Below are positions 38,037-48,264 of a DNA stretch of 64,000 nucleotides, one piece after another. The DNA comes from Samsonia erythrinae. GTDB taxonomy: Bacteria; Pseudomonadota; Gammaproteobacteria; Enterobacterales; Enterobacteriaceae. Within the stretch, counting starts at the first letter, position 1; each line of letters starts with the position of its first letter. The stretch covers positions 62,001 to 126,000 of the forward strand of contig NZ_SMBY01000007.1 in NCBI RefSeq assembly GCF_004342665.1. The letters are read 5' to 3'. The position numbers and the translations under genes were made by a program. Below the pieces are notes generated by a model that searched no databases, was not told the origin of the DNA, and was given only the letters and a program-made list of their open reading frames with translations.

Positions 38037-39413
38037 ATGACAGAAATAACATCCGCCTATAGCGCCAGTGTGCTATTAACCATCGCCGCGGGCGCAGTCG
38101 CACTGTTACTGGTGCTGATCATGCGTTTTCGCGTCCATGCCTTTCTTGCGCTGACGCTGGTGAGCCTGATCACCGCGCTGGCGACGAAAACCCCTTTTGA
38201 GAAACTCGTGCCGACGTTGCTCAGCGGTTTCGGCAGCACGTTAGCCTCTGTTGCCCTGTTGGTTGGTCTGGGCGCCATGATTGGCCGTTTGCTGGAAGTC
38301 ACCGGCGGCGCGAAGGTTTTGGCTGACACGCTGATCAACAAGTTCGGTGAGCAGCGAGCTCCCTTTGCGCTCGGTATCGCTTCACTGCTGTTTGGCTTCC
38401 CGATCTTCTTTGACGCGGGTCTGGTTGTCATGTTGCCGATTATTTTCAGCGTAGCAAAACGCTTTGGCGGTTCGACATTAAAATATGCCTTTCCCGCTGC
38501 GGGCGCTTTTGCTGCGATGCACGCGTTGGTGCCGCCGCATCCCGGCCCGGTTGCAGCCAGTGATTTACTGGGTGCCAATATCGGCCTGTTAGTGATTATC
38601 GGTGGCCTTATTGCGTTACCTACCTGGTATTTCGGCGGTTACCTCTATGGGTTATACGCAGGGAAAAAATTCGACGTCAAGCTGCCTTCAAGTTTCTTGT
38701 CTTCCGTTGATACCGACCCGACAGCGCAACCGCCTCGTTTTACTGTCGTACTGAGTATTTTGCTATTACCGCTGGTACTGATTTTTCTGGATACCGGACT
38801 GAACACGTTAACGGTAATGGGAATTGTTAGCGGTGATAGTGGGCTGGTGCAGTTCCTGCGCATGTTAGGAAAAACGCCGGTTGCGTTGCTCATCACCGTG
38901 TTTTTTGCCTTGATGATCTTCAGTGGTCGGCAAAGTCGCGATCATTTGGAGAAGATATGTGATGGTGCCTTGGGACCCATCTGCTCGATTATTCTGGTGA
39001 CGGGGGCGGGCGGGATGTTCGGCGGCGTTCTGCGCGCCAGCGGCATTGGCGATGCGCTGTCGGGCGCGCTGGCGGATACCGGTATGCCGGTGATTGTCGC
39101 GGCGTTTGTGGTATCAACTGCACTGCGTGTCGCACAGGGCTCCGCCACGGTGGCACTGACCACGACGGCGGCGTTGATGGCGCCTGCGGTGGCGGTGACG
39201 CCCGGCCTCAGCCAGTTCGATCTTTGCTTTATCGTCGTGGCGATTGCCGGCGGGGCGACGGTGCTATCGCATGTGAACGATTCGGGCTTCTGGCTCGTGA
39301 GCCGCTTCCTCGAAATGGATGAAAAAACGACCCTGAAAACCTGGACGGTGATGGAAACGCTACTCGGCACCATCGCGTTCCTGATTGCGTTAGTGGGGAG
39401 TATTTTCCTCTGA
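38037..39413 (+). CDS. gluconate permease, GntP family
   Basis: A 458-aa, 12-14 helix permease of the GntP family (gluconate:H+ symport). Family segments: FRVHAFLALTLVSLITAL, GLGAMIGRLLEVTGGAK, ALVPPHPGPVAAS, RVAQGSATVALTTTAAL and GATVLSHVNDSGFWLVSRF. I do not assign gntT, gntU or gntP, since the sequence lies about equally far from each. Regulation by GntR and CRP is shown by the sites just upstream. Confidence 0.9.
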   Translation: MTEITSAYSASVLLTIAAGAVALLLVLIMRFRVHAFLALTLVSLITALATKTPFEKLVPTLLSGFGSTLASVALLVGLGAMIGRLLEVTGGAKVLADTLINKFGEQRAPFALGIASLLFGFPIFFDAGLVVMLPIIFSVAKRFGGSTLKYAFPAAGAFAAMHALVPPHPGPVAASDLLGANIGLLVIIGGLIALPTWYFGGYLYGLYAGKKFDVKLPSSFLSSVDTDPTAQPPRFTVVLSILLLPLVLIFLDTGLNTLTVMGIVSGDSGLVQFLRMLGKTPVALLITVFFALMIFSGRQSRDHLEKICDGALGPICSIILVTGAGGMFGGVLRASGIGDALSGALADTGMPVIVAAFVVSTALRVAQGSATVALTTTAALMAPAVAVTPGLSQFDLCFIVVAIAGGATVLSHVNDSGFWLVSRFLEMDEKTTLKTWTVMETLLGTIAFLIALVGSIFL

Positions 39414-39699
39414 CAAGGGAAGGTTTTGACATTAATCCGGCGTAAAAATTATGCAGCGGTGATCATGAGCACCGAGTGAGCGGCATGGATGCCGCGAAAG
39501 CCAGTGCCGCATCGGGAACGCGTCACTGGCGGCTCGAAAAGTGGTCATGAACGCCGATGGCACCGCGTAGCGGCATGATTTAGCCGGAAGCCTGGGTTCG
39601 CAGGGCTACGGCGTAGCACAGACATTACGGTATTATCGCGCACGAAACCGTCTCTTAGTCGGCATAAAAATGTGACTAAGAACAGGGGCAACGACGCAG
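39414..39699. other. hairpin-rich intergenic stretch, no gene
   Basis: Between two convergent genes. It holds a run of inverted repeats: GCGGCAT/ATGCCGC (39480-39495), GCCAGTG/CACTGGC (39500-39530) and CTTAGTC/GACTAAG (39654-39680). None has a T run. It reads like a repeat-derived spacer, but I see no second copy in the window. Confidence 0.5.
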
Positions 39700-40293
39700 C
39701 TATAACTTCATATAAGCGCGCACGCCATCCAGGAACATCTGCGTCGACAGCATGACCAGAATCAGCCCCATCAACTTCTCCAGCGCGCTCACGCCTTTTT
39801 CACCCAGCAAACGCAAGAACACATCGGACATCAGCAGGATGATGAAGGAGATACCCCAGGCGATGAACAGCGCCAGCGTCAGGTGCGACAACTGGTCGGG
39901 ATACTGATGGGACAGCAGCATCAGCGCGGCGAGAAGCGAAGGCCCCGCCACCAGTGGGATCGCCATTGGCACCAGAAACGGTTCTTCGCCGGCCGGCAGA
40001 CCGCTGCTGTGGCCTTCCTGCGAGGGGAAAATCATCCGAATTGCGATAAGAAACAGTATGATACCGCCGGAAATGGACACGGTTTCGGTACGCAGATTCA
40101 GGAACGCCAGAATACGCTCACCGGCGAACAGGAAAATCAGCATCAACCCTAACGCGATCAGCATTTCACGGATCAGCACCACGCGCCGGCGCTTCGGATC
40201 GAGGTGTTTGAGCACGGACATAAAGATAGGCAGGTTGCCGAGCGGGTCCATAATGAGCAACAGCAGCACCGTTGCGGAAATCATTTCTGTCAT
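39700..40293 (-). CDS. yhgN: MarC-family membrane protein YhgN
   Basis: YhgN, 197 aa as in E. coli, six-helix inner-membrane protein of the MarC/UPF0056 family, function unsettled. N-terminal MTEMISATVLLLLIMDPLGN with the family motif DPLGNLPIF, then a second PFLVPMAIPLVAGPSLLAA. It lies just upstream of asd, head to head, as in E. coli. Confidence 0.93.
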   Translation of the reverse strand: MTEMISATVLLLLIMDPLGNLPIFMSVLKHLDPKRRRVVLIREMLIALGLMLIFLFAGERILAFLNLRTETVSISGGIILFLIAIRMIFPSQEGHSSGLPAGEEPFLVPMAIPLVAGPSLLAALMLLSHQYPDQLSHLTLALFIAWGISFIILLMSDVFLRLLGEKGVSALEKLMGLILVMLSTQMFLDGVRAYMKL

Positions 40294-40527
40294 GTTGGTG
40301 TTTTACTCCTGTCATCCGGCGTCAGGGGGGATGATATTAGAATGACTGCTGAAAAATGCCGTACTATCGAATAAATTCACTTGCGACTTTATGTACATTT
40401 TGTATGGTTGAACAACGCGATACTTTACAGGTTTACGGCACGACACGCGCAACCGCTATGGCAGAAAACTGAGCGCTATCGACGTCAGCCAGAATTTTTT
40501 TGTTACCCCCCAAGCAGGACAGTTACC

Positions 40528-41631
40528 ATGAAAAATGTTGGTTTTATTGGCTGGCGCGGTATGGTCGGTTCGGTTCTTATGCAGCGTATGGTGGAAGAAC
40601 GCGATTTTGATGCCATCCGCCCGGTTTTCTTTTCGACGTCTCAGCATGGCGAAGCCGCTCCGACGTTGGGCGGCCATCAGGGCGTGTTGCAGGACGCGTA
40701 TAATATTGAAGCCCTGCGTGCGCTGGACATCATCATTACCTGTCAGGGCGGCGATTATACCAATGAAGTCTACCCAAAGCTGCGTGAAAGTGGCTGGCAG
40801 GGCTATTGGATCGACGCGGCATCCTCACTGCGGATGAAAGATGACGCGATTATTATTCTGGATCCGGTTAACCACGCGGTAATTCAACAGGGGCTGGATA
40901 ACGGCATCAAAACCTTTGCCGGCGGCAACTGCACGGTCAGCCTGATGTTGATGTCGTTGGGCGGTCTGTTCGCTAACAATCTGGTGGAGTGGGTTTCCGT
41001 GGCGACGTATCAGGCGGCTTCTGGCGGCGGCGCGCGCCACATGCGTGAACTGCTGACCCAAATGGGCGCATTGCACGGTGAAGTAGCGCAAGCGCTACAG
41101 AATCCGGCTTCCGCCATTCTGGATATCGAGCGTCAAGTCACGGCATTGACCCGTAGCGGTTTGCTGCCGACGGACAACTTCGGCGTGCCGTTGGCGGGCA
41201 GCCTGATCCCGTGGATCGACAAACAGCTGGATAACGGTCAGAGCCGCGAAGAGTGGAAAGGTCAGGCGGAAACCAACAAGATCCTTGGCACCAGCAGCGT
41301 GATCCCGGTTGACGGCCTCTGCGTGCGCGTCGGCGCTCTGCGTTGCCACAGTCAGGCCTTCACGATCAAACTGAAGAAAGACGTGGCGCTGCCGGAGATC
41401 GAACAACTGCTGGCGACCCACAACGACTGGGTGAAAGTGGTGCCGAACGATCGTGACATCACCATGCGCGAGCTGACGCCTGCCGCGGTAACCGGCACGC
41501 TCTCCACGCCGGTGGGGCGTTTGCGTAAGCTGAACATGGGGCCGGAATACCTGTCCGCCTTTACGGTCGGCGATCAGCTGCTGTGGGGGGCCGCTGAACC
41601 GCTGCGCCGTATGCTGCGCATCCTGCTGTAA
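40528..41631 (+). CDS. asd: aspartate-semialdehyde dehydrogenase
   Basis: Asd, 367 aa as in E. coli, makes aspartate semialdehyde for lysine, threonine, methionine and diaminopimelate. NADP-binding [20 protein letters not shown], active-site Cys135 in [10 protein letters not shown], and the late [16 protein letters not shown] with the catalytic His. The ATG at 40528 has AGGA 8 bases upstream; the frame is open from 40381, which does not fit the family. Confidence 0.97.
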   Translation: MKNVGFIGWRGMVGSVLMQRMVEERDFDAIRPVFFSTSQHGEAAPTLGGHQGVLQDAYNIEALRALDIIITCQGGDYTNEVYPKLRESGWQGYWIDAASSLRMKDDAIIILDPVNHAVIQQGLDNGIKTFAGGNCTVSLMLMSLGGLFANNLVEWVSVATYQAASGGGARHMRELLTQMGALHGEVAQALQNPASAILDIERQVTALTRSGLLPTDNFGVPLAGSLIPWIDKQLDNGQSREEWKGQAETNKILGTSSVIPVDGLCVRVGALRCHSQAFTIKLKKDVALPEIEQLLATHNDWVKVVPNDRDITMRELTPAAVTGTLSTPVGRLRKLNMGPEYLSAFTVGDQLLWGAAEPLRRMLRILL

Positions 41632-41646
41632 TTCTCCTGCTTGTCT

Positions 41647-41677
41647 GGCGCAACACCGGTGGGTGTTGCGCCTGTTT
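41647..41677 (+). terminator. terminator after asd
   Basis: GGCGCAACACC (41647-41657) and GGTGTTGCGCC (41662-41672) form a perfect 11-bp stem with a GGTG loop, followed by TGTTT. Confidence 0.8.
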
Positions 41678-41882
41678 CTAAGTTCGAACGCCCGCTGTGA
41701 GTGACCTCTTCGGCAATGCGCCTCATTGACGCTTTCCGCCCTATCTCGATTCTGGATAATCCGGTATCGTATTTTTTGATGAAATTAACGCCCCGTCGCT
41801 GTCTGGCGATAATAAATAAATCTATAATATTGGGTATTAAGTGCATTTTTATGAGATAACTCACAATATGATGGATTTATCC

Positions 41883-42188
41883 ATGAAGAAGCCTGATGAG
41901 GTTGTCAAATTGCTTTGTGAGCGACTGCGCAAGGAGCGGCTGTCACAGCAGATGACGCAGGCAGACGTTGCGGCTCGTTCCGGGATTGGCGTTAACACCG
42001 TATCCAACCTGGAATCTGGGCGTAATGTTGGGGTTGGTACTCTGGTTAGAGTCGCGATGGTTCTTGGGCGTGGTAGTGAATTGGCGGCGCTGTTTATGCC
42101 TAAGATAGACAGCCTCGATGACTTGCTTCGTTACGAAAAAAACGCCACCCGCCAGCGCATCAAAAGGAGTTCCAGCGATGGTGAGTAA
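41883..42188 (+). CDS. hipB: HipB-like antitoxin (XRE repressor)
   Basis: An XRE-type DNA-binding protein of about 101 aa. Helix-turn-helix: RLSQQMTQADVAARSGIGVN followed by TVSNLESGRN (about 19-48). It lies directly before, and overlaps by 11 bases, a hipA toxin gene, the usual antitoxin-toxin order. It should neutralise HipA and repress the pair. A TATAAT lies at 41823-41828. Start is uncertain: ATG at 41883 is chosen, with other in-frame ATGs at 41868 and 41871; none has a strong ribosome site. Canonical E. coli hip operators (TATCC-N8-GGATA) are not seen. Confidence 0.85.
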   Translation: MKKPDEVVKLLCERLRKERLSQQMTQADVAARSGIGVNTVSNLESGRNVGVGTLVRVAMVLGRGSELAALFMPKIDSLDDLLRYEKNATRQRIKRSSSDGE

Positions 42189-43446
42189 AGTTGATATTTA
42201 CTACGAGGGCTGGGGAGATTGCTGGCAATGGGGAACATTGGTTTCTTCTACTGTGTTAACCGGTCGTCCGCTGATCATGTTCGAGTACAGTGAGGAGGCC
42301 ATTCGTCGTGGACTGGAGCTGTCATCCCTGAGATTACCTTTGCGTGGCCCCAGACTGTTCCGGGATTTCCCCTCGCATCAACTGAGCCTGCCGGGGCCTG
42401 TTTATGACTCGCTTCCTGACGGTTGGGGCATGTTACTGATGGATCGCCTGTTCAGGCTCCGTGGCCTTAATGCTGCGCGTATCGGTCCGTTGGAACGGCT
42501 GACCTATATCGGCAGCAACGCGATGGGAGCGATGTCGTTCGAACCTGCTCAGCCCGAGTTCGCCACGGTAACGGAGGATATTCCGCTCGCCCAATTGTCC
42601 TCAGAAGTTCAGGAAGTGCTTGATGGTGAAGGGGGCGTATTTTTGCAACGGCTATTGCAGATGGGAGGATCGCCCCAGGGCGCGAGGCCCAAAGCGCTGC
42701 TGTACTGTGCTCCAGGCTCTCGCACTTTCACGACAGCGGCGACCTCCGGTCTGGATGCCTGGTTGTTTAAGTTTCCAGCCAGACACGAACATCCGGAAGT
42801 TTGTGCTATAGAGGCCGTCTATGCGCAATGTCTGAGAGAATGTCATATCTCCACGCCAGACACCGACTATTTCGAGTTGCCAAACGGGCAGGCGGCTTTT
42901 GCCAGTCGGCGATTTGATCGACAAAACGATTTGCGTATTCCGATGCAAAGTCTGGCTGCTTTCACTGGGGCAAATTACCAGAGCCCCGGTTCCTTGGACT
43001 ACGCTAATTTTCTGCGCGCAACTCAGCTATGTACCAATGATGTAAGGGAAAAAACTCTGGCATTTGAGCGGGTTGTCTTCAACGTTATTTTCAATAATCG
43101 AGACGATCATCCGAAGAATTTTGCTTATATCATGTCATCGTCCGGGAAGTGGCGGTTGGCGCCAGCCTATGATGTCACCTATTGTGAAGGGCCAGGGGGA
43201 TATCATCAAATGGATGTGATGGGAGAAGCTTTAGACATTTCTCGTGAGCAGCTTCATCGGCTTGGCGTGCAGGAAGCAGATCTGACGTCGTCACAGGTGG
43301 ATCTCATGATAGAGAAATACGCCGAGGTCGCTGCCGGCTTCACGAACAAAGCCGTCGATCTGTTCCCAGGCTGCATCACCCGGGATACGCTCCGTATTAT
43401 CCAGACGCGGATCAACGAAAATATTCGTGGCTTACAGAAACGATAA
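42178..43446 (+). CDS. hipA: HipA-family serine/threonine kinase toxin
   Basis: HipA family, 422 aa. The N-terminal subdomain is followed by DSLPDGWGMLLMDRLFRLRG (78-97), the Ser-bearing loop GGSPQGARPK (163-172), ATP-binding WLFKFP, the catalytic NNRDDHPKN (306-314) and the metal-binding PAYDVT (329-334). E. coli HipA phosphorylates glutamyl-tRNA synthetase and slows growth; the target here is unknown. All key kinase residues look intact. AAGGAG lies 8 bases before the ATG. Confidence 0.88.
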   Translation: MVSKVDIYYEGWGDCWQWGTLVSSTVLTGRPLIMFEYSEEAIRRGLELSSLRLPLRGPRLFRDFPSHQLSLPGPVYDSLPDGWGMLLMDRLFRLRGLNAARIGPLERLTYIGSNAMGAMSFEPAQPEFATVTEDIPLAQLSSEVQEVLDGEGGVFLQRLLQMGGSPQGARPKALLYCAPGSRTFTTAATSGLDAWLFKFPARHEHPEVCAIEAVYAQCLRECHISTPDTDYFELPNGQAAFASRRFDRQNDLRIPMQSLAAFTGANYQSPGSLDYANFLRATQLCTNDVREKTLAFERVVFNVIFNNRDDHPKNFAYIMSSSGKWRLAPAYDVTYCEGPGGYHQMDVMGEALDISREQLHRLGVQEADLTSSQVDLMIEKYAEVAAGFTNKAVDLFPGCITRDTLRIIQTRINENIRGLQKR

Positions 43447-43452
43447 GTTTAC

Positions 43453-43492
43453 GGCGTATCGCAGATTTATGCGGTGTGTCATCTGCGACGCC
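43453..43492. terminator. hairpin between hipA and the kinase gene
   Basis: GGCGTATCGCAGAT (43453-43466) pairs with ATCTGCGACGCC (43481-43492) with a two-base bulge. It sits in the 50-base gap between convergent genes. Only a short TTT follows on the right, so it may serve both directions weakly. Confidence 0.5.
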
Positions 43493-43496
43493 TTTA

Positions 43497-45218
43497 TCAT
43501 GCCACGCTATCCAACTGCGCCAGCGCCCGACGGGGGGAGATCAGCGGGACGCGGACTTCGACGCGGGTGAATTGGCCTGCTTCGCTGACCACTGTGATGC
43601 CATAGCGGTTACCGTAGCGCGCCTTGATGCGGCGGTCGACCAAGTTCATGCCGAGTCCATCGCCGCCGCTGCGAGGCTGATAAGTGCCGGCATTATCCTC
43701 TACCGTTAGTTCCAGCGTATTGGCATGCAGGCGCCCGCTGATATGGATGTGTCCGTTTTCAATCATTTGCGAGGTGCCGTGTTTAATCGCATTTTCAACA
43801 ATCGGTTGCAGGGAGAATGCCGGTAACCGTGCCTCCCGCAATGCTTCCGGTAGCGAGATTTCTACCGTCAGATGGTCGGCAAAGCGCGCTTTTTCGATTT
43901 CAAGATAGGCGTTCACGTGTTCCATCTCGTCATTGAGCGACACTTCATCGTTGCTGCGCTTAAGGTTTTTACGGAAAAACGTCGACAGCGACAGCACTAA
44001 CTGTCGGGCGTGGTCGGGGTTACGGCGTATGACGGCGGACAGCGTATTCAGCGCGTTGAAGAGAAAATGCGGATTGACCTGTGCGTGTAACAGTTTGATT
44101 TCCGACTGTGCCAGCAACTGCTTCTGTTGTTCAAAACGGCCCGTCAGTATCTGTGCCGAAAGCAGGTGAGCGATCCCTTCTCCCAGCGTGCGGTTGATGC
44201 TGGAAAACAGCTTATTCTTGGGTTCATACAGCTTGATGGTGCCGACAACACGCTGATCTTCGCCGCGCAGTGGAATGACCAGCGTGGAACCCAGCTTACA
44301 CTGCGATGAAATCGAGCAGGTGTAAGACACTTCGTTGCCGTCGGCGTATACGACCTGATTCTTGTCAATCGCCCGGTGCGTATGTGATGAGGTGATGGGC
44401 GCGCCGACAATGTGGTGATCATCCCCCAGCCCGATGAAGGCCAGCAGCTTGTCGCGATCGGTTATCGCTACCGCGCCTACGCCCAGTTCTTCATACAGGA
44501 TACGGGCAACGCGCATACTGTTTTGCGGGTTAAACCCCTGACGCAGCGCCCCTTCAGCGCGGGCGGCGATTTGCAGCGCCTTGGCGGAAAACGCGGAGGT
44601 GTATTTTTCAAAAATGGCGCGCCGGTCGAGCAGAATGCGCATAAACATGGCGGAGCCGATGGTGTTCGTGATCATCATCGGCAGGGCGATGTCTTGTACC
44701 AGTTCGACCGCGTTATCAAACGGACGGGCGACCAGCAGGATGATCGCCATTTGCAAACATTCCGCGACCAGCGCGGTCAGGCCGACGACAACGGGCTGGA
44801 ACAGCAGGTCGATGCGGTTACGACGTGCCAGATAGCGGTGCAGTAGTCCGCCGATCAAGCCTTCGGCAATGGTTGACAGCATACAGGCTAACGCCGTCAT
44901 GCCGCCCATCGAATAGCGGTGCAGTCCGCCCGTCAGCCCGACGAGGAAGCCGACGGAAGGACCGCCCAGCATGCCGCCCAACACTGCGCCCGTCGCGCGG
45001 GTGTTGGCAATGGAGTCATCGATGTGCAGGCCGAAGTAGGTTCCCATAATGCAGAATACGGAAAAGACCAGATAGCAGACCAGCTTGTGCGGCAGACGGA
45101 TGGTCACCTGCATGAGCGGAATAAACAGCGGTGTCTTACTAAGCAGATAGGCGATCACCAGATAAACGCACATCTGCTGTAATAGAGAAAGAATCAGATC
45201 AACCTGGCTAACCATCAT
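43497..45218 (-). CDS. btsS: BtsS-type sensor histidine kinase
   Basis: A 573-aa LytS-family kinase close to E. coli BtsS (YehU), the pyruvate sensor. The 5-6 helix LYT sensor contains MGTYFGLHIDDSIANTRATG and GFLVGLTGGLHRYSMGGMTA. A GAF domain follows (AVAITDRDKLLAFIGLGDDH), then the kinase: phospho-acceptor His in LLHAQVNPHFLFNALNTLSA, N box ENAIKHG, G box GGDGLGMNLVDRRI. Start: ATG at 45218 or 45215 fits E. coli; a TTG at 45239 is possible. In E. coli btsR follows at once; here the next gene is convergent hipA, so the regulator is missing from this locus. Confidence 0.88.
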   Translation of the reverse strand: MMVSQVDLILSLLQQMCVYLVIAYLLSKTPLFIPLMQVTIRLPHKLVCYLVFSVFCIMGTYFGLHIDDSIANTRATGAVLGGMLGGPSVGFLVGLTGGLHRYSMGGMTALACMLSTIAEGLIGGLLHRYLARRNRIDLLFQPVVVGLTALVAECLQMAIILLVARPFDNAVELVQDIALPMMITNTIGSAMFMRILLDRRAIFEKYTSAFSAKALQIAARAEGALRQGFNPQNSMRVARILYEELGVGAVAITDRDKLLAFIGLGDDHHIVGAPITSSHTHRAIDKNQVVYADGNEVSYTCSISSQCKLGSTLVIPLRGEDQRVVGTIKLYEPKNKLFSSINRTLGEGIAHLLSAQILTGRFEQQKQLLAQSEIKLLHAQVNPHFLFNALNTLSAVIRRNPDHARQLVLSLSTFFRKNLKRSNDEVSLNDEMEHVNAYLEIEKARFADHLTVEISLPEALREARLPAFSLQPIVENAIKHGTSQMIENGHIHISGRLHANTLELTVEDNAGTYQPRSGGDGLGMNLVDRRIKARYGNRYGITVVSEAGQFTRVEVRVPLISPRRALAQLDSVA

Positions 45219-46086
45219 GGGCGGAATCTCATCAGACAAAATCCGCTAAATTGTACTGCTTTTCCCCCACCGACTTCACGCCGGCAAGGATTTTATTTTC
45301 TATGAGCGGCTGGCATCGTTGATTTACGCATAGGAGCGCTAGCGGTGAATGCGGTGTTACCTCAATCTTTATTACCGGCGTGAATTAAGTAGGAAGGCGT
45401 GGTATTCACCTCGTTCATTTTCAATAAAATATGTCAAACCTTCAGAATATCAATTCACTATCACACGTAGAACATCAAATATTGATTATTGTTATACAAT
45501 TTTATCCTGTCTGATGCGGCAGAATATATTGTTTTATCTCCGTTTTTTTCCTTGTGGAATATCCGTGGAAAACGATATTCCACGTCTATTTGATTAACCG
45601 TTCGCGTAACCAACTATCGTGGTGCCGAATCAGGGCGAAAGGCGGGGCTAACCGTTGTCTGGTGGCGAGTACGCGTAACGGGATGAGCGGTTTGTGTAAG
45701 CCGTTTCTCTGTCGAAAACGGGATAAAAATGATAAGAACGCGGCGGCTTTTTATTATGGCGAATCGATTTTTTAAACAAAAGATGCGGATTATACCGTGT
45801 CATCACTTATTCATATAAATATCATCGGAAAAAGTGAACTTATTCTCGGATATTCCTTCGTTCTTTGACTACGCTAAATTGAAGAGGAATTCAGGCGACG
45901 GGTTCAAGAACTCTTTCATTGTATTCATTATTTTTATCTATTAGTGCTATTCGTTAGCAAACTAATAACTGATTATTTTTATTGGTCTTTATCGGAAATA
46001 AATCATGAAAGAATATAAATACGGCATCAGGCGTTTTTATATAACTTATTTATTTAATTCAAATGGTTAATCAGAGGATGGATACC
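45219..46086. other. long gene-free region before glgB
   Basis: About 850 bases, AT rich, without a gene I can support. It must hold the glg promoter(s) and the start of the leftward kinase transcript. A perfect inverted repeat GTGGAATATC/GATATTCCAC (45554-45583, 10-base spacer) is the main structure. The part 45597-45770 is less AT rich and could be a decayed gene, but nothing is recognisable. Confidence 0.5.
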
Positions 46087-48264
46087 ATGTCTGCCTTATC
46101 TGATGCGATTAATTCACTTATTTCCGGGCATTTTGCCGATCCGTTTTCGCTGTTAGGTATGCATCACACTTCCAACGGTCTTGAAGTCCGGGCGTTGCTG
46201 CCGGATGCGCAGTCGGTATGGGTGCTTGACGCCAGAAACGGGCGCAGAGTGGTTGAGTTGGAACGCATTGATGAACGGGGTTTTTTTTACAGCGTAGTGC
46301 CGCGCCGAAAAAATGCCTTCCGTTATCAATTGGCGGTGACCTGGCATGAAGACTCCGGGGTGGTTGAAGATCCTTACCGCTTTGGACCGCTCTTGCAGGA
46401 GATGGATGTTTGGCTGCTGGCGGAAGGCACTCATCTGCGCCCTTATGAACGGCTGGGCGCGCATCTGGAAACGCTGGACGGGATAGAAGGCACGCGCTTT
46501 GCCGTTTGGGCGCCGAATGCGCAACGGGTTTCGGTGGTGGGCCAGTTCAATTTCTGGGATGGCCGGCGGCACCCGATGCGGTTGCGTAAGGAAAACGGCA
46601 TCTGGGAGCTGTTTTTACCCGGCGTACAGGCAGGGCAACTCTATAAATATGAAATGATTGACCGTCAAGGCAGCATTCGGTTGAAGGCCGATCCTTATGC
46701 GTTTGAGGCGCAGATGCGTCCGGATACCGCATCGCTGATCACACCGCTGCCTGGGAAAGTCCCGCCCAGCGACGCCCGGCGTGGGGCCAATGACCTGCGT
46801 GCGCCGATCGCCATTTATGAAGTTCACCTCGGTTCCTGGCGGCGGCATACGGATAACAATTTCTGGCTGAGCTATCAGGAACTGGCGAATCAACTGATTG
46901 ATTATGTGAAGTATATGGGGTTCACGCACATTGAGCTGATGCCGGTTAACGAACACCCGTTTGACGGTAGCTGGGGCTATCAGCCGTTGGGGCTGTATGC
47001 GCCAACGCGCCGTTTCGGTACGGCAGCGGAGTTCAGGGCATTTGTTGATGCGTTCCATGAGGCGGGCATCAATGTTCTGCTGGACTGGGTGCCGGGACAT
47101 TTCCCCAGCGACGAATACGGTCTGGCGCAGTTTGACGGCACCGCGCTGTATGAGTACGCCGATCCGCGTGAAGGTTATCATCAGGACTGGAATACGCTGA
47201 TTTATAACTATGGCCGCCATGAGGTGCGCAACTATCTGGCCGGCAACGCGCTGTTCTGGATGGAACGTTATGGCATTGACGGGCTGCGGGTCGATGCCGT
47301 GGCCTCCATGATTTATCGCGACTATAGCCGCAGTGAAGGGCAATGGGTGCCGAATCACTACGGCGGTAAAGAGAATCTCGAAGCCATCGCTTTCCTGCGT
47401 TACACCAACCAGATGCTGGGGCATGCCGCGCCCGGGGCGATCACGCTGGCGGAAGAGTCCACCGACTATCCGGGCGTTACGCTGCCGCCCGACTGTAACG
47501 GTTTAGGGTTTCACTACAAGTGGAATATGGGCTGGATGCACGACACGCTGGCCTACATGCAGCACGATCCGGTTCACCGCAAATACCATCATGACCTGCT
47601 GACATTCGGCATGCTGTATGCCTATAGCGAGAATTTTGTCCTGCCGCTCTCTCACGATGAAGTGGTGCACGGCAAGCGCTCGTTGCTGGATCGCATGCCC
47701 GGCGATATCTGGCAGAAGTTTGCCAATTTACGCGCGTATTACGGCTTTATGTGGGCTTATCCCGGCAAGAAGTTGCTGTTTATGGGCGGTGAGTTTGCGC
47801 AAGGGCGTGAATGGAACCACGATGCCAGTCTGGACTGGCACCTGTTGGATGAACCGGAAGGCTGGCACCGCGGCGTACAGACGCTGGTGCGCGATCTTAA
47901 CCATTGTTACCAACAGCAGCCGCCGCTGTATCAGTTGGATTTTCAGCCGCAGGGGTTTGAATGGCTGGTGGTCGACGACCGGGAAAATTCGGTCTTCGCG
48001 TTTGTGCGCCGCGATGAACAGGGCAACGAATTACTGGTGGTGAGCAACTTCACGCCGGTTCCCCGCTATGGCTATCGTCTCGGCATCAACCAGCCCGGCG
48101 GTTGGCGGGAAATCATCAACACGGATTCTGGTTACTACAACGGCAGCAATCTGGGCAATATCGGGACGGTTTACAGCGAGGAATGGGGCAGCCATCAGCG
48201 CCAGCATTCACTTGTTCTGACCCTACCGCCGCTTGCCACGCTGTATCTGGTAAAGGAGGCGTAA
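46087..48264 (+). CDS. glgB: 1,4-alpha-glucan branching enzyme
   Basis: GlgB, 725 aa, puts alpha-1,6 branches into glycogen. The N-terminal carbohydrate-binding segments ([32 protein letters not shown]) precede a GH13 barrel: region [10 protein letters not shown], region [12 protein letters not shown] (nucleophile Asp), region [12 protein letters not shown] (Glu), region [12 protein letters not shown] (Asp). I chose ATG 46087: AGAGG abuts ATG 46078 directly and is 9 bases from 46087. First gene of glgBXCAP. Confidence 0.95.
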   Translation: MSALSDAINSLISGHFADPFSLLGMHHTSNGLEVRALLPDAQSVWVLDARNGRRVVELERIDERGFFYSVVPRRKNAFRYQLAVTWHEDSGVVEDPYRFGPLLQEMDVWLLAEGTHLRPYERLGAHLETLDGIEGTRFAVWAPNAQRVSVVGQFNFWDGRRHPMRLRKENGIWELFLPGVQAGQLYKYEMIDRQGSIRLKADPYAFEAQMRPDTASLITPLPGKVPPSDARRGANDLRAPIAIYEVHLGSWRRHTDNNFWLSYQELANQLIDYVKYMGFTHIELMPVNEHPFDGSWGYQPLGLYAPTRRFGTAAEFRAFVDAFHEAGINVLLDWVPGHFPSDEYGLAQFDGTALYEYADPREGYHQDWNTLIYNYGRHEVRNYLAGNALFWMERYGIDGLRVDAVASMIYRDYSRSEGQWVPNHYGGKENLEAIAFLRYTNQMLGHAAPGAITLAEESTDYPGVTLPPDCNGLGFHYKWNMGWMHDTLAYMQHDPVHRKYHHDLLTFGMLYAYSENFVLPLSHDEVVHGKRSLLDRMPGDIWQKFANLRAYYGFMWAYPGKKLLFMGGEFAQGREWNHDASLDWHLLDEPEGWHRGVQTLVRDLNHCYQQQPPLYQLDFQPQGFEWLVVDDRENSVFAFVRRDEQGNELLVVSNFTPVPRYGYRLGINQPGGWREIINTDSGYYNGSNLGNIGTVYSEEWGSHQRQHSLVLTLPPLATLYLVKEA

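Noticed and set aside
41740-41790. GGATAATCCGGTATCG as a hip operator
   Set aside because: Spacing and orientation of the TATCC/GGATA halves do not fit the known operator.
45554-45775. Open frame in the region before glgB
   Set aside because: Short, basic, no ribosome site, contains the palindrome at its start; more likely chance or a decayed gene.
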